DNA of 17,615 nt from an uncultured Planctomycetaceae bacterium (GTDB lineage: Bacteria > Planctomycetota > Planctomycetia > Planctomycetales > Planctomycetaceae). The first letter of the stretch is position 1. Each line of letters begins with the position of its first letter. Positions 1-7,366 of the stretch are shown one piece after another. The stretch lies in NCBI GenBank assembly GCA_903921605.1, contig CAIXQV010000419.1:1-17615 (forward strand). The letters are read 5' to 3'. A program made the position numbers and the translations under genes. Below the pieces are notes generated by a model. The model was not told the DNA's origin, did not search any database, and was given only the letters and a program-made list of their open reading frames with translations.

Positions 1-416
1 CCGATGACTGGTTCCGGCTGAGTCGCGCCTTTGACGCGATCAATCGTCTGCATCAATCGAGCACCGCGGCCGCCGTAGTATCCTGTTCGGAAGATCTCCA
101 GCTTGAAATCTCGCGCAGGTTTTGAAGACACCATGATGTCAATCTTTTCACCCGCGAGGACGCTTTGCTTTGAGCAATAGCCTTCAATGTTCCAGGAACG
201 GCATCCTGCCCCGTCGACTTTGACTCGCGTCAATTGCCAGTCGATTGATCCCGGCAGTTGATTTTCCTTCTGGATGAGATTCTCTGCAAACGTCGACAAG
301 CTGCTGACTATCAGCACAGCCATGGTCAACAAACAGCGAACGCTGAATTTTATCAGGGAAAATCGATGTTCGAAGCCGACAGGTGGCTCAGTGCATTTCG
401 CGAGGTCTTTGGCCAT
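1..416 (-). CDS. N,N-dimethylformamidase beta-subunit-like secreted protein, N-terminal part
   Basis: This partial gene is cut by the left edge after 138 codons. It starts at ATG 416-414, with AAGGA about 11 bases upstream. Residues about 17-48 look like a Sec signal peptide: basic residues, then a hydrophobic core LLTMAVLIVSSL, with cleavage likely after TFA. The mature part reads IDWQLTRVKVDG, then GYCSKQSVLAGEKIDIMVSS, then LEIFRTGYYGGRGARLMQT. The GY(C/A)SK..V..GE and IFR.GYYGGRGAR patterns are, from memory, typical of the N-terminal beta-sandwich of the N,N-dimethylformamidase large-subunit-like family, which is common in planctomycetes. The catalytic C-terminal domain lies outside the window, so the true substrate cannot be judged. 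Most family members are not proven formamidases. The protein is inferred to be exported. The gene is divergent from the M19 gene. Confidence 0.75.
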   Translation of the reverse strand, partial: MAKDLAKCTEPPVGFEHRFSLIKFSVRCLLTMAVLIVSSLSTFAENLIQKENQLPGSIDWQLTRVKVDGAGCRSWNIEGYCSKQSVLAGEKIDIMVSSKPARDFKLEIFRTGYYGGRGARLMQTIDRVKGATQPEPVI

Positions 417-616
417 GTTGGTGATTCCTTAGAGGCGAGTGAATGAAACAGGCGGGACGCTTGACGATGTGACGCAGAGTCCCGGATGATAATGTTCCGC
501 CACCAAAATCTCCCTCATGGTCGAAAAATCGATTTCTGAGTCTCGCCTGTTGATTCTTAAACTGATTTTGTCGGCCTCAAGTCTTTGCTCTACCTTCCGT
601 CAAGAAAGTAACTGCT
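417..616. promoter_or_regulatory. Divergent intergenic region between the DMFase-like and M19 genes
   Basis: This 200-base gap must hold the promoters of both flanking genes. An inverted repeat CGGGAC (453-458) / GTCCCG (479-484) surrounds TTGACG at 461-466. A GATAAT at 488-493 is 21 bases from that hexamer, too far for a normal sigma-70 promoter, so I do not call a promoter here. No other gene is visible. Confidence 0.25.
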
Positions 617-1678
617 GTGCTCATTTTCGATGCTCATCTGGATCTGGCTTTGAACGGTGTCGACTGGAATCGTGACATGCGATGCTCGGTCGACGACCTG
701 CGTGCTCATGAACGTCATCTGGGAATGACCGAGGCCGGACGCACAGGAAGTACGCTCAGTCTTCCGGAACTGCGAGCGGCTGAAATCGGGATCTGCCTTT
801 CCACGCTGCTGGCTCGGCAGGAAAAAGAGATCAATCATTCGTTTGGCTGGACGTCTCCTCAAACATGCTACGCAATGGCCCATGCTCATCTTGCGTGGCA
901 TCGTGCGATGGAACGCGCTGGTTTGATGCGGTCGATTAAAACGAAACGTGATCTGGCTCACCATATTGAGGACTATCGCAAGAACCCAACGACCGCACCG
1001 CTGGGTTTCATTCAGACGATGGAAGGTGCGGATCCCGTGCTGATTCCGGATACGATTGATGAGTTTTACGAGCATGGCCTGCGAGCCATCGGGCTGACGC
1101 ATTATGGTGCTAATCGTTACGGTGGTGGCACGGCCTGCGAAGTCGGGTTGGCTCTGGATGCGATTCCTTTGCTGAAACGCATCGGTGAACTTGGTATGAC
1201 TGTCGATGTGACTCATCTGTCGGATGTTGCATTCTGGCAGGTGCTGGAATACTTCGACGGCCGCATTCACGCGAGCCATCAGAATTCGCGTCGCCTGGCT
1301 CCATGGCAGCGTCAGTTTTCTGATGAGCAGTACAAAGCTGTGATTGACCGCGATGGTGTCATCGGGATGGCATTTGATGTGATCATGCTGCAGCCGGGCT
1401 ATGTGCGTCGAATTACTCCTGCGACAGTGACGATGGAACGCGTTGTTGACAATATCGATATCGTCTGTCAGTTGGCCGGAAACACTCGTCATGTCGGAAT
1501 CGGCAGCGACCTCGACGGAGGATACGGAGTTGAGCAGACTCCGGCCGACTTCGATCGAATTCGTGACCTGCAGCGTCTGACGGAAATGCTTTCAAAGCGA
1601 GGATACACGGAAGCCGATATTGCCGGCATCATGCACGGCAACTGGCTGCGATTCTTCAGCGAAGTTCTGCCAGATTAA
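617..1678 (+). CDS. Peptidase M19 family (membrane/renal dipeptidase-like) zinc dipeptidase
   Basis: A 353-residue protein that is a full-length match to the M19 dipeptidase family, which are dinuclear zinc TIM-barrel enzymes that cleave dipeptides. The metal ligands are visible in order: H7 and D9 in FDAHLDLAL, the bridging acid E136 in IQTMEGAD, H200 in VDVTHLSD, and H221 in ASHQNSR. D298 in IGSDLDGGYG closes the active site. The C-terminal GIMHGNWLRFF is also characteristic. The start is GTG 617, because FDAHLD must lie at the extreme N-terminus; the Shine-Dalgarno site is weak. No signal peptide is seen, so a cytoplasmic enzyme is inferred. The Uma2-like gene follows after 19 bases and is probably co-transcribed. 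Substrate could be L,D- or D-amino-acid dipeptides, and the sequence does not settle this. All ligands are intact, so it should be active. Confidence 0.93.
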   Translation: MLIFDAHLDLALNGVDWNRDMRCSVDDLRAHERHLGMTEAGRTGSTLSLPELRAAEIGICLSTLLARQEKEINHSFGWTSPQTCYAMAHAHLAWHRAMERAGLMRSIKTKRDLAHHIEDYRKNPTTAPLGFIQTMEGADPVLIPDTIDEFYEHGLRAIGLTHYGANRYGGGTACEVGLALDAIPLLKRIGELGMTVDVTHLSDVAFWQVLEYFDGRIHASHQNSRRLAPWQRQFSDEQYKAVIDRDGVIGMAFDVIMLQPGYVRRITPATVTMERVVDNIDIVCQLAGNTRHVGIGSDLDGGYGVEQTPADFDRIRDLQRLTEMLSKRGYTEADIAGIMHGNWLRFFSEVLPD

Positions 1679-1697
1679 TTTTTTCAAGGTAACTCGA

Positions 1698-2312
1698 TTG
1701 TCCCAAGTCTCTCCAATTACAGCCGACGAGTTCGTCACGAAGCTCCCTGACCTGCCCGAAGCCGGGCGCTGGCATGAGCTTCATGACGGCTTACCAGTGC
1801 TGCTTTCCGCGCCGGATGATGTCCATGGAACGATCGTTCTGAACCTGACACGCGCGCTGGCAACCTGGTTGCAGGGCCAGCCCGTGGCGACTCGAGGCTA
1901 TGCGTGCCCGGGGATTGGACTGCATGTCAAATCTCAACCGGACACCGTCTACTTTCCGGCGATGAGTCTCTTCAAAGATGGGCAGCCGTTTTCCCAATTC
2001 GATCGGACAATTAGCTCAGAGGTTCCCAAACTGGTGATCGATCTGGCCTCGTCCAACGATCGCCGCACTGATATGCGTCTGCGGACAACAGCCTACCTGA
2101 AGCATGGGGTTGACGTGATCTGGATACCTGACCCATTCAAAAAAGAGGTTCAGGTCATTCGGCGTTCGGCCCACACCCTGGCCCTTGGCAAATGGCAAGT
2201 TCTGAACGGCGATCCTGTCCTCCCCGGTTTTCAGATCGAAGTTGAAAAGATCTTCGCTCAACCAAAGTGGTGGAATGGTGAACTGCCGGAGTTCTCTGTA
2301 GTACAGGAATAA
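1698..2312 (+). CDS. Uma2-family (DUF820) PD-(D/E)XK-fold protein, probably catalytically degenerate
   Basis: About 204 residues. The reading frame stays open back to 1620 inside the M19 gene, but TTG 1698 is preferred. It is preceded by AAGGT at 7 bases, and the protein then begins at the family's normal point (ITADEFVTKLPD...GRWHELHDGLPV). The Uma2 layout is clear: GRWHELHDG (23-31), a helix with HGTIVLNLTRAL (43-54), LVIDLASSNDRRTD (112-125), AYLKHGVDVIWIPDP (132-146) and a C-terminal LPGFQIEVEKIF. Family members usually carry PD, then E in VVEV.S, then K in (D)L..K...Y. Here the three positions read A88 (FPAMS), D115 (VIDLA) and R129 (RLRTTAY). Nuclease activity is therefore doubtful. The family's biological role is unknown. 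It is probably the second gene of an operon with the M19 gene. Confidence 0.8.
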   Translation: MSQVSPITADEFVTKLPDLPEAGRWHELHDGLPVLLSAPDDVHGTIVLNLTRALATWLQGQPVATRGYACPGIGLHVKSQPDTVYFPAMSLFKDGQPFSQFDRTISSEVPKLVIDLASSNDRRTDMRLRTTAYLKHGVDVIWIPDPFKKEVQVIRRSAHTLALGKWQVLNGDPVLPGFQIEVEKIFAQPKWWNGELPEFSVVQE

Positions 2313-2328
2313 GCTTGTGGCGGAATAG

Positions 2329-2393
2329 AAAATCCCGTCGGCTGAGCGACGGGTGTACAGTACACCGGTCGCTCCGCCGACGGGATTTTTTTT
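2329..2393 (+). terminator. Long hairpin terminator between the convergent Uma2 and gltA genes
   Basis: A near-perfect inverted repeat is centred on A2359: arm 2329-2358 pairs with 2360-2389. The tip is GTGTAC-A-GTACAC. The outer stem AAAATCCCGTCGGC pairs with GCCGACGGGATTTT, with a few mismatches between. On the plus strand it is followed by T2386-2393, a classic intrinsic terminator for the Uma2 gene, which ends 16 bases upstream. On the minus strand the four A at 2329-2332 give a short U-run, so it may also stop gltA transcription. The stem of about 30 bp is longer than most terminators. Confidence 0.85.
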
Positions 2394-2429
2394 CCTCGCC
2401 GTGCCGCTCAACCTAAAAAGCCGTCGCCG

Positions 2430-3704
2430 CTACTTCCGCTGATCAAGCGCTACATAGTCGCGTTGAGTTGCTCCGGTGTAGATCTGCCGCGGACGGTAGA
2501 TGCGGCTTGTGTCTTCGTCACGCTGTTCACGCCAGTGAGCCAGCCAGCCTGGAAGGCGGCCGATAGCGAACATCACCGTGAACATGTTCGTTGGGATGCC
2601 CATCGCTCGGTAAAGAATGCCGCTGTAGAAGTCGACGTTCGGATACAGTTTGCGGCTTACGAAGTAGTCGTCTTCCAGAGCGATCTTTTCGAGGTTGCTC
2701 GCAATTTCCAGGAGGGGATCGTTGATCCCCAATTCCTGCAGAACCTGCCCGGCCATCTTTCGCAAAATCGTGGCTCGCGGATCGAAGTTTTTGTAAACGC
2801 GGTGACCAAAGCCCATCAGGCGGAAGCCGCTGTCCTTATCCTTGGCCTTCGCGACATACTTCTTATAGTCATCTCCGTCTTCGTGAATCATCTGCAGCAT
2901 TTCGAGCACGGCCTGGTTGGCCCCGCCATGCAGAGGTCCCCACAGTGCACAAATGCCGGCTGAGATTGATGCAAAGATGTTGGCACGACTGCTGGCAACG
3001 ATACGCACAGTTGATGTGCTGCAGTTCTGCTCGTGATCCGCATGCAGGATCAGCAGCATGTTCAGTGCCTTCACCAGCACTGGATTGATTTTGTATTCCT
3101 CGGCCGGAACAGCAAACATCATGTTCAGGAAGTTGGCACAGTAGGACAAGTTATTTTGAGGATAAATCGTCGGCTGGCCAATCGACTTCTTGTAAGCATA
3201 GGCGGCGATTGTCCGCACCTTGGCGATCAAGCGCACAATGTTGACGTCGGAAATGTCGTCTTCTGTGCCTGGATAGTAAGTCGACAGAGAAGAAACCATC
3301 GCCGACAGAATCGCCATCGGGTGAGCGTTTGGCGGGAATCCTTCGAAGAACTTCTTCATGTCTTCGTGGATCATGCTGTGATAAGTCAGCTGAGCACGGA
3401 ATGCCTTCAGTTGTTCCGGGGTTGGCAGTTCGCCATACAGCAGCAACCACGACGTCTCGACAAAGTCTGAACGTTCCGCTAATTGCTCGATGGGGTAACC
3501 GCGGTAACGCAGAATGCCTTTGTCACCGTCGATAAACGTGATCGCACTTTTGCAGGCACCGGTGCTGTTGAATCCGGGATCCATCGTGATCGCGCCGGAC
3601 TGAGCCAGCAACTTGGTGATATCGACAGCGGTTTCATTTTCCACGCCGCGAATCACCGGCAACTCGTAGGATTTACCGTCAAGAGTCAGACTGGCCGATG
3701 ACAT
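2430..3704 (-). CDS. gltA: Citrate synthase (type II, hexameric-type)
   Basis: Citrate synthase condenses acetyl-CoA and oxaloacetate to citrate in the TCA cycle. Length (424 residues) and motifs match bacterial type II enzymes. The catalytic triad is present: His in GPLHGGANQA, His in GFGHRVYK and Asp in YPNVDFYSG. Counted from the upstream ATG at 3719 these are H264, H306 and D363, almost the E. coli numbering. The LHADHEQNCSTSTVR substrate-binding stretch is intact. Two in-frame ATGs exist, at 3719 and 3704. I chose 3704 because a GGAA lies 9 bases upstream and SSASLTLDGKSYELPV begins the family's conserved N-terminus, but 3719 (five more residues) cannot be excluded. The gene stands alone: it converges on the Uma2 gene through a shared hairpin and diverges from the DUF1501 gene. 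Confidence 0.97.
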   Translation of the reverse strand: MSSASLTLDGKSYELPVIRGVENETAVDITKLLAQSGAITMDPGFNSTGACKSAITFIDGDKGILRYRGYPIEQLAERSDFVETSWLLLYGELPTPEQLKAFRAQLTYHSMIHEDMKKFFEGFPPNAHPMAILSAMVSSLSTYYPGTEDDISDVNIVRLIAKVRTIAAYAYKKSIGQPTIYPQNNLSYCANFLNMMFAVPAEEYKINPVLVKALNMLLILHADHEQNCSTSTVRIVASSRANIFASISAGICALWGPLHGGANQAVLEMLQMIHEDGDDYKKYVAKAKDKDSGFRLMGFGHRVYKNFDPRATILRKMAGQVLQELGINDPLLEIASNLEKIALEDDYFVSRKLYPNVDFYSGILYRAMGIPTNMFTVMFAIGRLPGWLAHWREQRDEDTSRIYRPRQIYTGATQRDYVALDQRK

Positions 3705-3840
3705 AAATTCGGGTTCCATTCAATCATGAGATACTTCCCGGACGCAGCGCCACTGCCAACACGGGAAAAACGAACAGGTTCTCGCCTTGTTCTGTGCGGC
3801 AAACGGTATCACGAGAACCGCAAAAGTAAACTCACCCGCG

Positions 3841-3858
3841 TCGGAACATCTTTTCCGA
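3841..3858. repeat. Perfect 6-bp inverted repeat, possible operator
   Basis: TCGGAA, a 6-base gap (CATCTT), then TTCCGA. It lies in the gltA/DUF1501 divergent region, about 140-200 bases from either start codon. Dyads of this size are common by chance. It is noted only because of its intergenic position. Confidence 0.25.
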
Positions 3859-3891
3859 GATTGGAATCGTGCAGGTCGTCCGGAATACACA

Positions 3892-3917
3892 GGCGGGGCA
3901 GAGTCGCCTGTCCCGCC
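3892..3917. repeat. GC-rich intergenic hairpin
   Basis: GGCGGGGCA (3892-3900), loop GAGTCGCC (3901-3908), then TGTCCCGCC (3909-3917). This gives a 9-bp stem with one G-U pair. No T-run follows, so it is not a normal terminator. Its build resembles the other short intergenic palindromes of this window. Confidence 0.5.
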
Positions 3918-4054
3918 GACAAAACGCTGTTTCCACTACCAAAACCGCTCATCTGCCCGTTATCATCGCGAAGTTCCATGCGGCCCCCAGCGGCCGGCGC
4001 GGCGAGTTCAGGCGCGATCTTTCGACACGATCTTCCGATTTGAAGGACCCGAGA

Positions 4055-5383
4055 ATGGCGAATCGACCAACTTCCGGACTGTGCATTCCTTCTCAGCACG
4101 GGCTTTCTCGTCGCGGATTTTTCTCCCAGGGAGCATTTCGGGCCAGTGCGATGGGTGGCGTGGCCGGTTGCTTTGCCGCCGACATGGGCCAGATTCACGC
4201 CCTGCGTTCGGAAGAAATCGCGGGCGAATTGAAACGGCAGGACAAGCGAGTCATCCTGTTGTGGCTGGCCGGCGGTGCCAGTCAATTCGAAACGTGGGAT
4301 CCCAAGCCTGGTGCCAAAACCGGAGGCCCATTCCGCGCGATTCAGACGAACGCCACCGGAGTGCAGATCAGCGAATTGCTGCCGGAGCTGTCACAACGAA
4401 TGCAGCACACCGCCATCATTCGATCGCTCAACACGAAAATTGCCGACCACGGTCGCGGCGCGGATCTGATGGAGACGGGGCGTCTGAAAGACCCAAGCAT
4501 TCTCTATCCGGATCTGGGCGCTGTGGTCGCTCGTGAACTGGGTCGGCTGGAAAGCAAAGTTCCGGACTATGTGTCGCTCTACACATCTACGGAAGGACGA
4601 CGCAAAGGGACCAGCGGTTTTCTGGGCGCGCGGTATGCTCCGATGTTTCTTTCCGAAAGCATGATTCCGCCCAATATCGTCAGGGCGGAGTCTCTCCCTG
4701 AGATCGATCACAAGGACCGCGCAGCATTGCGCGATGCATTGGGCCGACGTTTCGCGAGTGCTCGCCGCAGTGATTCTGTCGACAGCCAGAACTCCGCGTA
4801 TCAACGTGTTCATGGCCTCATGGCGAGTGCTGAGCTATTCGACATCTCAAAAGAACCGGCCGATGTGCAGGCCCGATACGGGCCGACTCAGTTTGGCCAT
4901 CAATGTTTGATTGCTCGCCGACTGGTAGAAGCCGGTGTTCCGTTCGTCAAAGTCGCTCGAGCGTGGTGGGACAGCCACGGTCAGAACTTCGAAACTCATC
5001 AGGAGCTGTGCGCCGATCTGGACCATTCCATGTCGGTGCTGTTGGATGATTTGGAACAGCGCGGGCTTCTGAAGAATACTCTGGTCATCACACTGGGTGA
5101 GTTCGGAAGAACGCCGCAGATCAATTCGAGCCTTGGACGCGATCACTTCGCCAGCGCGTGGAGCTGCAGCCTGTCAGGGCTTGGCATTCGAGGCGGCGTG
5201 GCCTACGGAAAGACGGACCCCGAAGGCCACAAAGTCGTCGAGGGTGAAGCGTCGGCGGGAGACTTGTTTGCGACGATCCTGACGGCCCTTGGGATCGATT
5301 ACAAACACGAATACACCGTTGGCGCGCGACCTGTTCCGTTGGCCGATTTTGGTTCGGAGCCAATCGCGGAAGTACTCGCGTAG
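4055..5383 (+). CDS. DUF1501 family exported protein with twin-arginine signal
   Basis: A 442-residue DUF1501 protein. The family is greatly expanded in planctomycetes and related to the alkaline-phosphatase/sulfatase superfamily; its biochemical role is unknown. ATG 4055 is chosen because AAGGA lies 7 bases upstream and the protein then begins with a twin-arginine signal, LSRRGFFSQGAFRAS, with R19 and R20. Family landmarks follow: VILLWLAGGASQFETWDPKP, ELLPELSQRMQHTAIIRSL with DHGRG, RYGPTQFGHQCLIARRLVEAGVPFVKV, and near the end LVITLGEFGRTPQI.SS.GRDH. The His/Asp-rich segments are where a metal site would be expected. Export by Tat, likely folded with a metal, is an inference. In many planctomycetes DUF1501 genes sit beside DUF1549/DUF1553 genes. 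Here none is adjacent, so this is a stand-alone copy. Confidence 0.93.
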   Translation: MANRPTSGLCIPSQHGLSRRGFFSQGAFRASAMGGVAGCFAADMGQIHALRSEEIAGELKRQDKRVILLWLAGGASQFETWDPKPGAKTGGPFRAIQTNATGVQISELLPELSQRMQHTAIIRSLNTKIADHGRGADLMETGRLKDPSILYPDLGAVVARELGRLESKVPDYVSLYTSTEGRRKGTSGFLGARYAPMFLSESMIPPNIVRAESLPEIDHKDRAALRDALGRRFASARRSDSVDSQNSAYQRVHGLMASAELFDISKEPADVQARYGPTQFGHQCLIARRLVEAGVPFVKVARAWWDSHGQNFETHQELCADLDHSMSVLLDDLEQRGLLKNTLVITLGEFGRTPQINSSLGRDHFASAWSCSLSGLGIRGGVAYGKTDPEGHKVVEGEASAGDLFATILTALGIDYKHEYTVGARPVPLADFGSEPIAEVLA

Positions 5384-5404
5384 GTCCGGCTGGGGTAGAG
5401 AGTA

Positions 5405-7009
5405 CTATGTTTTTGTCGTGCGGAAACGCATTGACAGAAAATCCCATTCAGGATTCTGTTTCTGTGAGTGCTGAGCTTCCCACTCGGAGTTAAACAACAC
5501 GGCCATCTGATCGTACTGGTCGACGACCTGCCGACTGGAGGACAAGAGTTGTAGCTCGGATTTGCAGCCTGCTTTCGGAACAACCCACCGAGCTACTTTG
5601 TAGTTCAGCCAGCGAACTTCTGTTTCGGTGTCATATTCGGACTGCAGACGAAACTTGACGACGTCAAACTGCAGTTCACCCACCGCCGCGAGGATCAACT
5701 GTTTGACTGAAGTACTCGGAGTCTGAAAGACCTGAATCGCACCTTCCTCAAGCAACTGAGTGAGACCTCGTTCAAACTGCTTGCGGCGTCCGGTGTCCAT
5801 GCAGATCATCATCGCAAAGAACTCCGGAGAGAACTGCGGCAACGGTTCAAAGTGGACAGGAGCCCCTTCGCAGATCGTATCACCTAACAGGAATTCGCCA
5901 GGATTGACCAGACCGATGATGTCACCCGGAAAGGCTTCATCCATCGTTTCTCGTTCCTGTCCGAACAGCTTGTGCGCACGCTTCAGGCGTATCTTCTTGG
6001 CAGTGCGAGGATGATAAACTTCCATCTCTCGGCGAAAGGTCCCCGAGCAGACTCGCACGAAGGCGACTCGGTCACGATGTTTGGGATCGAGGTTCGCCTG
6101 GATCTTGAAAACGAAGCCCGAGAACTCCGGACGAGCGGCAGGAATTAGTCCTTTGTCACCCATCCGATCGCGCGGCGTGGGACAGAGTTTCAGGAAGCCT
6201 CGCAGGAATTCTTCGACGCCGTAGTTTGTTAACGCACTTCCGAAGAAGACCGGAGAGACTTCGCCCGCCAGAAAGCGATCGCGATCATATGTCGCGCCAG
6301 CGGCTTCCAGCAGCTCGACTTCTTCCCGCGCCTGCGCGACGATGCCCTGCGGCATGTTCTCCGGATCAACTTCCGACAGCGGCATCAGCTTTGACGCGAG
6401 CCGGTGAGTGTTGTCGCGTGACTCAAACACAAACGCGTTGCGGGTGGCCAGATCAATGACGCCTCGAAAGTCGAAACCAGTGCCCAAAGGCCAGTTAACC
6501 GGAACAGGAATAATTCCAAGTTTGGATTCGATGTCTTCCAGGATCTCCAGTGTCTCTTTGCCAGGACGATCCACCTTATTGACGAAAGTGATCACCGGAA
6601 TTTTGCGAATCCGGCAAACGTTGAAGAGTTTCTCTGTCTGGCTTTCTACGCCGTTGGCGAGGTCCAGCACCATCACCGCGCAGTCGGCGGCAACCAAAGT
6701 CCGATAGGTATCTTCGCTGAAGTCTTTGTGCCCCGGAGTATCCAGCAGATTCACCTGACAGCCGTCGAATTCAAACGTCAGCACGGTCGAGCTGACGGAG
6801 ATCCCGCGTTGCTGTTCGAGTGCCATCCAGTCGGATGTGGCGGACTTCTGATTCTTGCGACCGCGAACAGCTCCCGCCGTCTCCAGCATCCCGCCGTACA
6901 ACAGAAGTTTTTCGGTCAGAGTTGTCTTGCCCGCATCCGGATGCGAAATAATGGCAAACGTTCTGCGGCGAGCAATTTCTCGCGCGACTACGGGATCAGT
7001 GGAGCTCAT
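5405..7009 (-). CDS. prfC: Peptide chain release factor 3 (RF3)
   Basis: RF3 is a translational GTPase that recycles RF1/RF2 from the ribosome after peptide release. From ATG 7009 the protein has 534 residues, close to the E. coli length, and opens RRRTFAIISHPDAGKTTLTEKLL. The G-domain motifs are visible: P-loop HPDAGKTT (23-30), switch region EQQRGISVSS, G3 DTPGHKDFSEDTYRTL, and G4 NKVDR. Domain II and III follow (FSGFVFKIQANLDPKHRDRVAFVRVCSG; QVFQ...LILAAVGELQFDVVKFRL), including the RF3-specific GELQF.V..RL.SEY. RF3 fits better than EF-G because the EF-G domain IV is missing. An in-frame ATG at 7060 would add 17 residues; neither start has a Shine-Dalgarno site. The stop codon lies 21 bases from the convergent DUF1501 stop. 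Confidence 0.95.
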   Translation of the reverse strand: MSSTDPVVAREIARRRTFAIISHPDAGKTTLTEKLLLYGGMLETAGAVRGRKNQKSATSDWMALEQQRGISVSSTVLTFEFDGCQVNLLDTPGHKDFSEDTYRTLVAADCAVMVLDLANGVESQTEKLFNVCRIRKIPVITFVNKVDRPGKETLEILEDIESKLGIIPVPVNWPLGTGFDFRGVIDLATRNAFVFESRDNTHRLASKLMPLSEVDPENMPQGIVAQAREEVELLEAAGATYDRDRFLAGEVSPVFFGSALTNYGVEEFLRGFLKLCPTPRDRMGDKGLIPAARPEFSGFVFKIQANLDPKHRDRVAFVRVCSGTFRREMEVYHPRTAKKIRLKRAHKLFGQERETMDEAFPGDIIGLVNPGEFLLGDTICEGAPVHFEPLPQFSPEFFAMMICMDTGRRKQFERGLTQLLEEGAIQVFQTPSTSVKQLILAAVGELQFDVVKFRLQSEYDTETEVRWLNYKVARWVVPKAGCKSELQLLSSSRQVVDQYDQMAVLFNSEWEAQHSQKQNPEWDFLSMRFRTTKT

Positions 7010-7283
7010 CGGGATGGATTCAGGATCTGGAAAGGAATGGACCGAGTCCGGCAGCAACATTTACTGTCGGAGTGATACGGTTCAGGCACGGCGATTACAA
7101 CCGCAATCTCAACGTGTGCCTGACGTGTCTCAGAGACGGTGGTTCGGCAGCAGTCAATTATTCAAAGTCGCAGGCACATTCCATGTGCCGCAACTCTGAG
7201 AACTCGGTGGATATTCACAAGTGGCGGACGACACTCAGAGTGCGCCGGCTACTTTTGAACGGTGTTGGTAGTCAACGAAAGAG
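7010..7283. other. Intergenic region upstream of prfC
   Basis: About 270 bases between the TolC-gene terminator and prfC, both on the minus strand. It should hold the prfC promoter, but I see no clear hexamer pair. The only structure is the hairpin at 7173-7189. No small gene is supported. Confidence 0.3.
7173..7189. repeat. Short perfect intergenic hairpin GGCACAT-TCC-ATGTGCC
   Basis: A perfect 7-bp stem closed by a 3-base loop (7180-7182). There is no T-run, and it sits mid-intergenic upstream of prfC, so it is not a terminator of a nearby gene. From memory, similar AGGCACA...TGTGCCG palindromes recur between planctomycete genes, which suggests a dispersed repeat copy. This cannot be tested within the window. 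Confidence 0.5.
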
Positions 7284-7337
7284 TTCTGAATGAAGAAAGA
7301 CGAGCCATGGTGGGGCTCGTCTTTCAGGAATTCAGAA
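7284..7337 (-). terminator. Hairpin downstream of the TolC-like gene, probable terminator
   Basis: The inner stem AAAGACGAGCC (7296-7306) pairs perfectly with GGCTCGTCTTT (7314-7324) around a 7-base loop. An outer stem TTCTGAAT (7284-7291) pairs with ATTCAGAA (7330-7337). It lies 30 bases past the stop of the minus-strand TolC-like gene. No long U-run follows on that strand, so termination may be weak or factor-assisted. Confidence 0.6.
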
Positions 7338-7366
7338 GAATTCAAATCACTGCCGAAACTTGAGGA

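Larger units (their letters stand above)
3720..4054. other. Divergent intergenic region between gltA and the DUF1501 gene
   Basis: About 335 bases without a supported gene. It must contain the promoters of gltA (-) and the DUF1501 gene (+), but I see no convincing -35/-10 pair. Two inverted repeats stand out: TCGGAA-N6-TTCCGA at 3841-3858, a possible operator, and a GC-rich hairpin at 3892-3917. The DUF1501 frame is open back to 3869, but that extension is Arg/Ser-rich and unlike a protein N-terminus. Confidence 0.4.

Noticed and set aside
461..493. TTGACG...GATAAT promoter for the M19 gene
   Set aside because: The spacing of 21 bases is too long for sigma-70. The alternative GATGAT at 18 bases is a poor -10.
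590..1492. 300-codon open frame on the minus strand inside the M19 gene
   Set aside because: It lies antisense to a clear dipeptidase with intact metal ligands. Its translation is His/Arg/Gln-rich with no family features, as expected of a shadow frame.
1620..1697. N-terminal extension of the Uma2-like gene into the M19 gene
   Set aside because: The 26 extra codons overlap the end of the dipeptidase and do not resemble the family. TTG 1698 has a ribosome site at a good distance.
3787..4536. 249-codon plus-strand frame overlapping the DUF1501 start
   Set aside because: It overlaps the well-supported DUF1501 gene in another frame. The translation is Arg/Ser/His-rich and there is no ribosome site.
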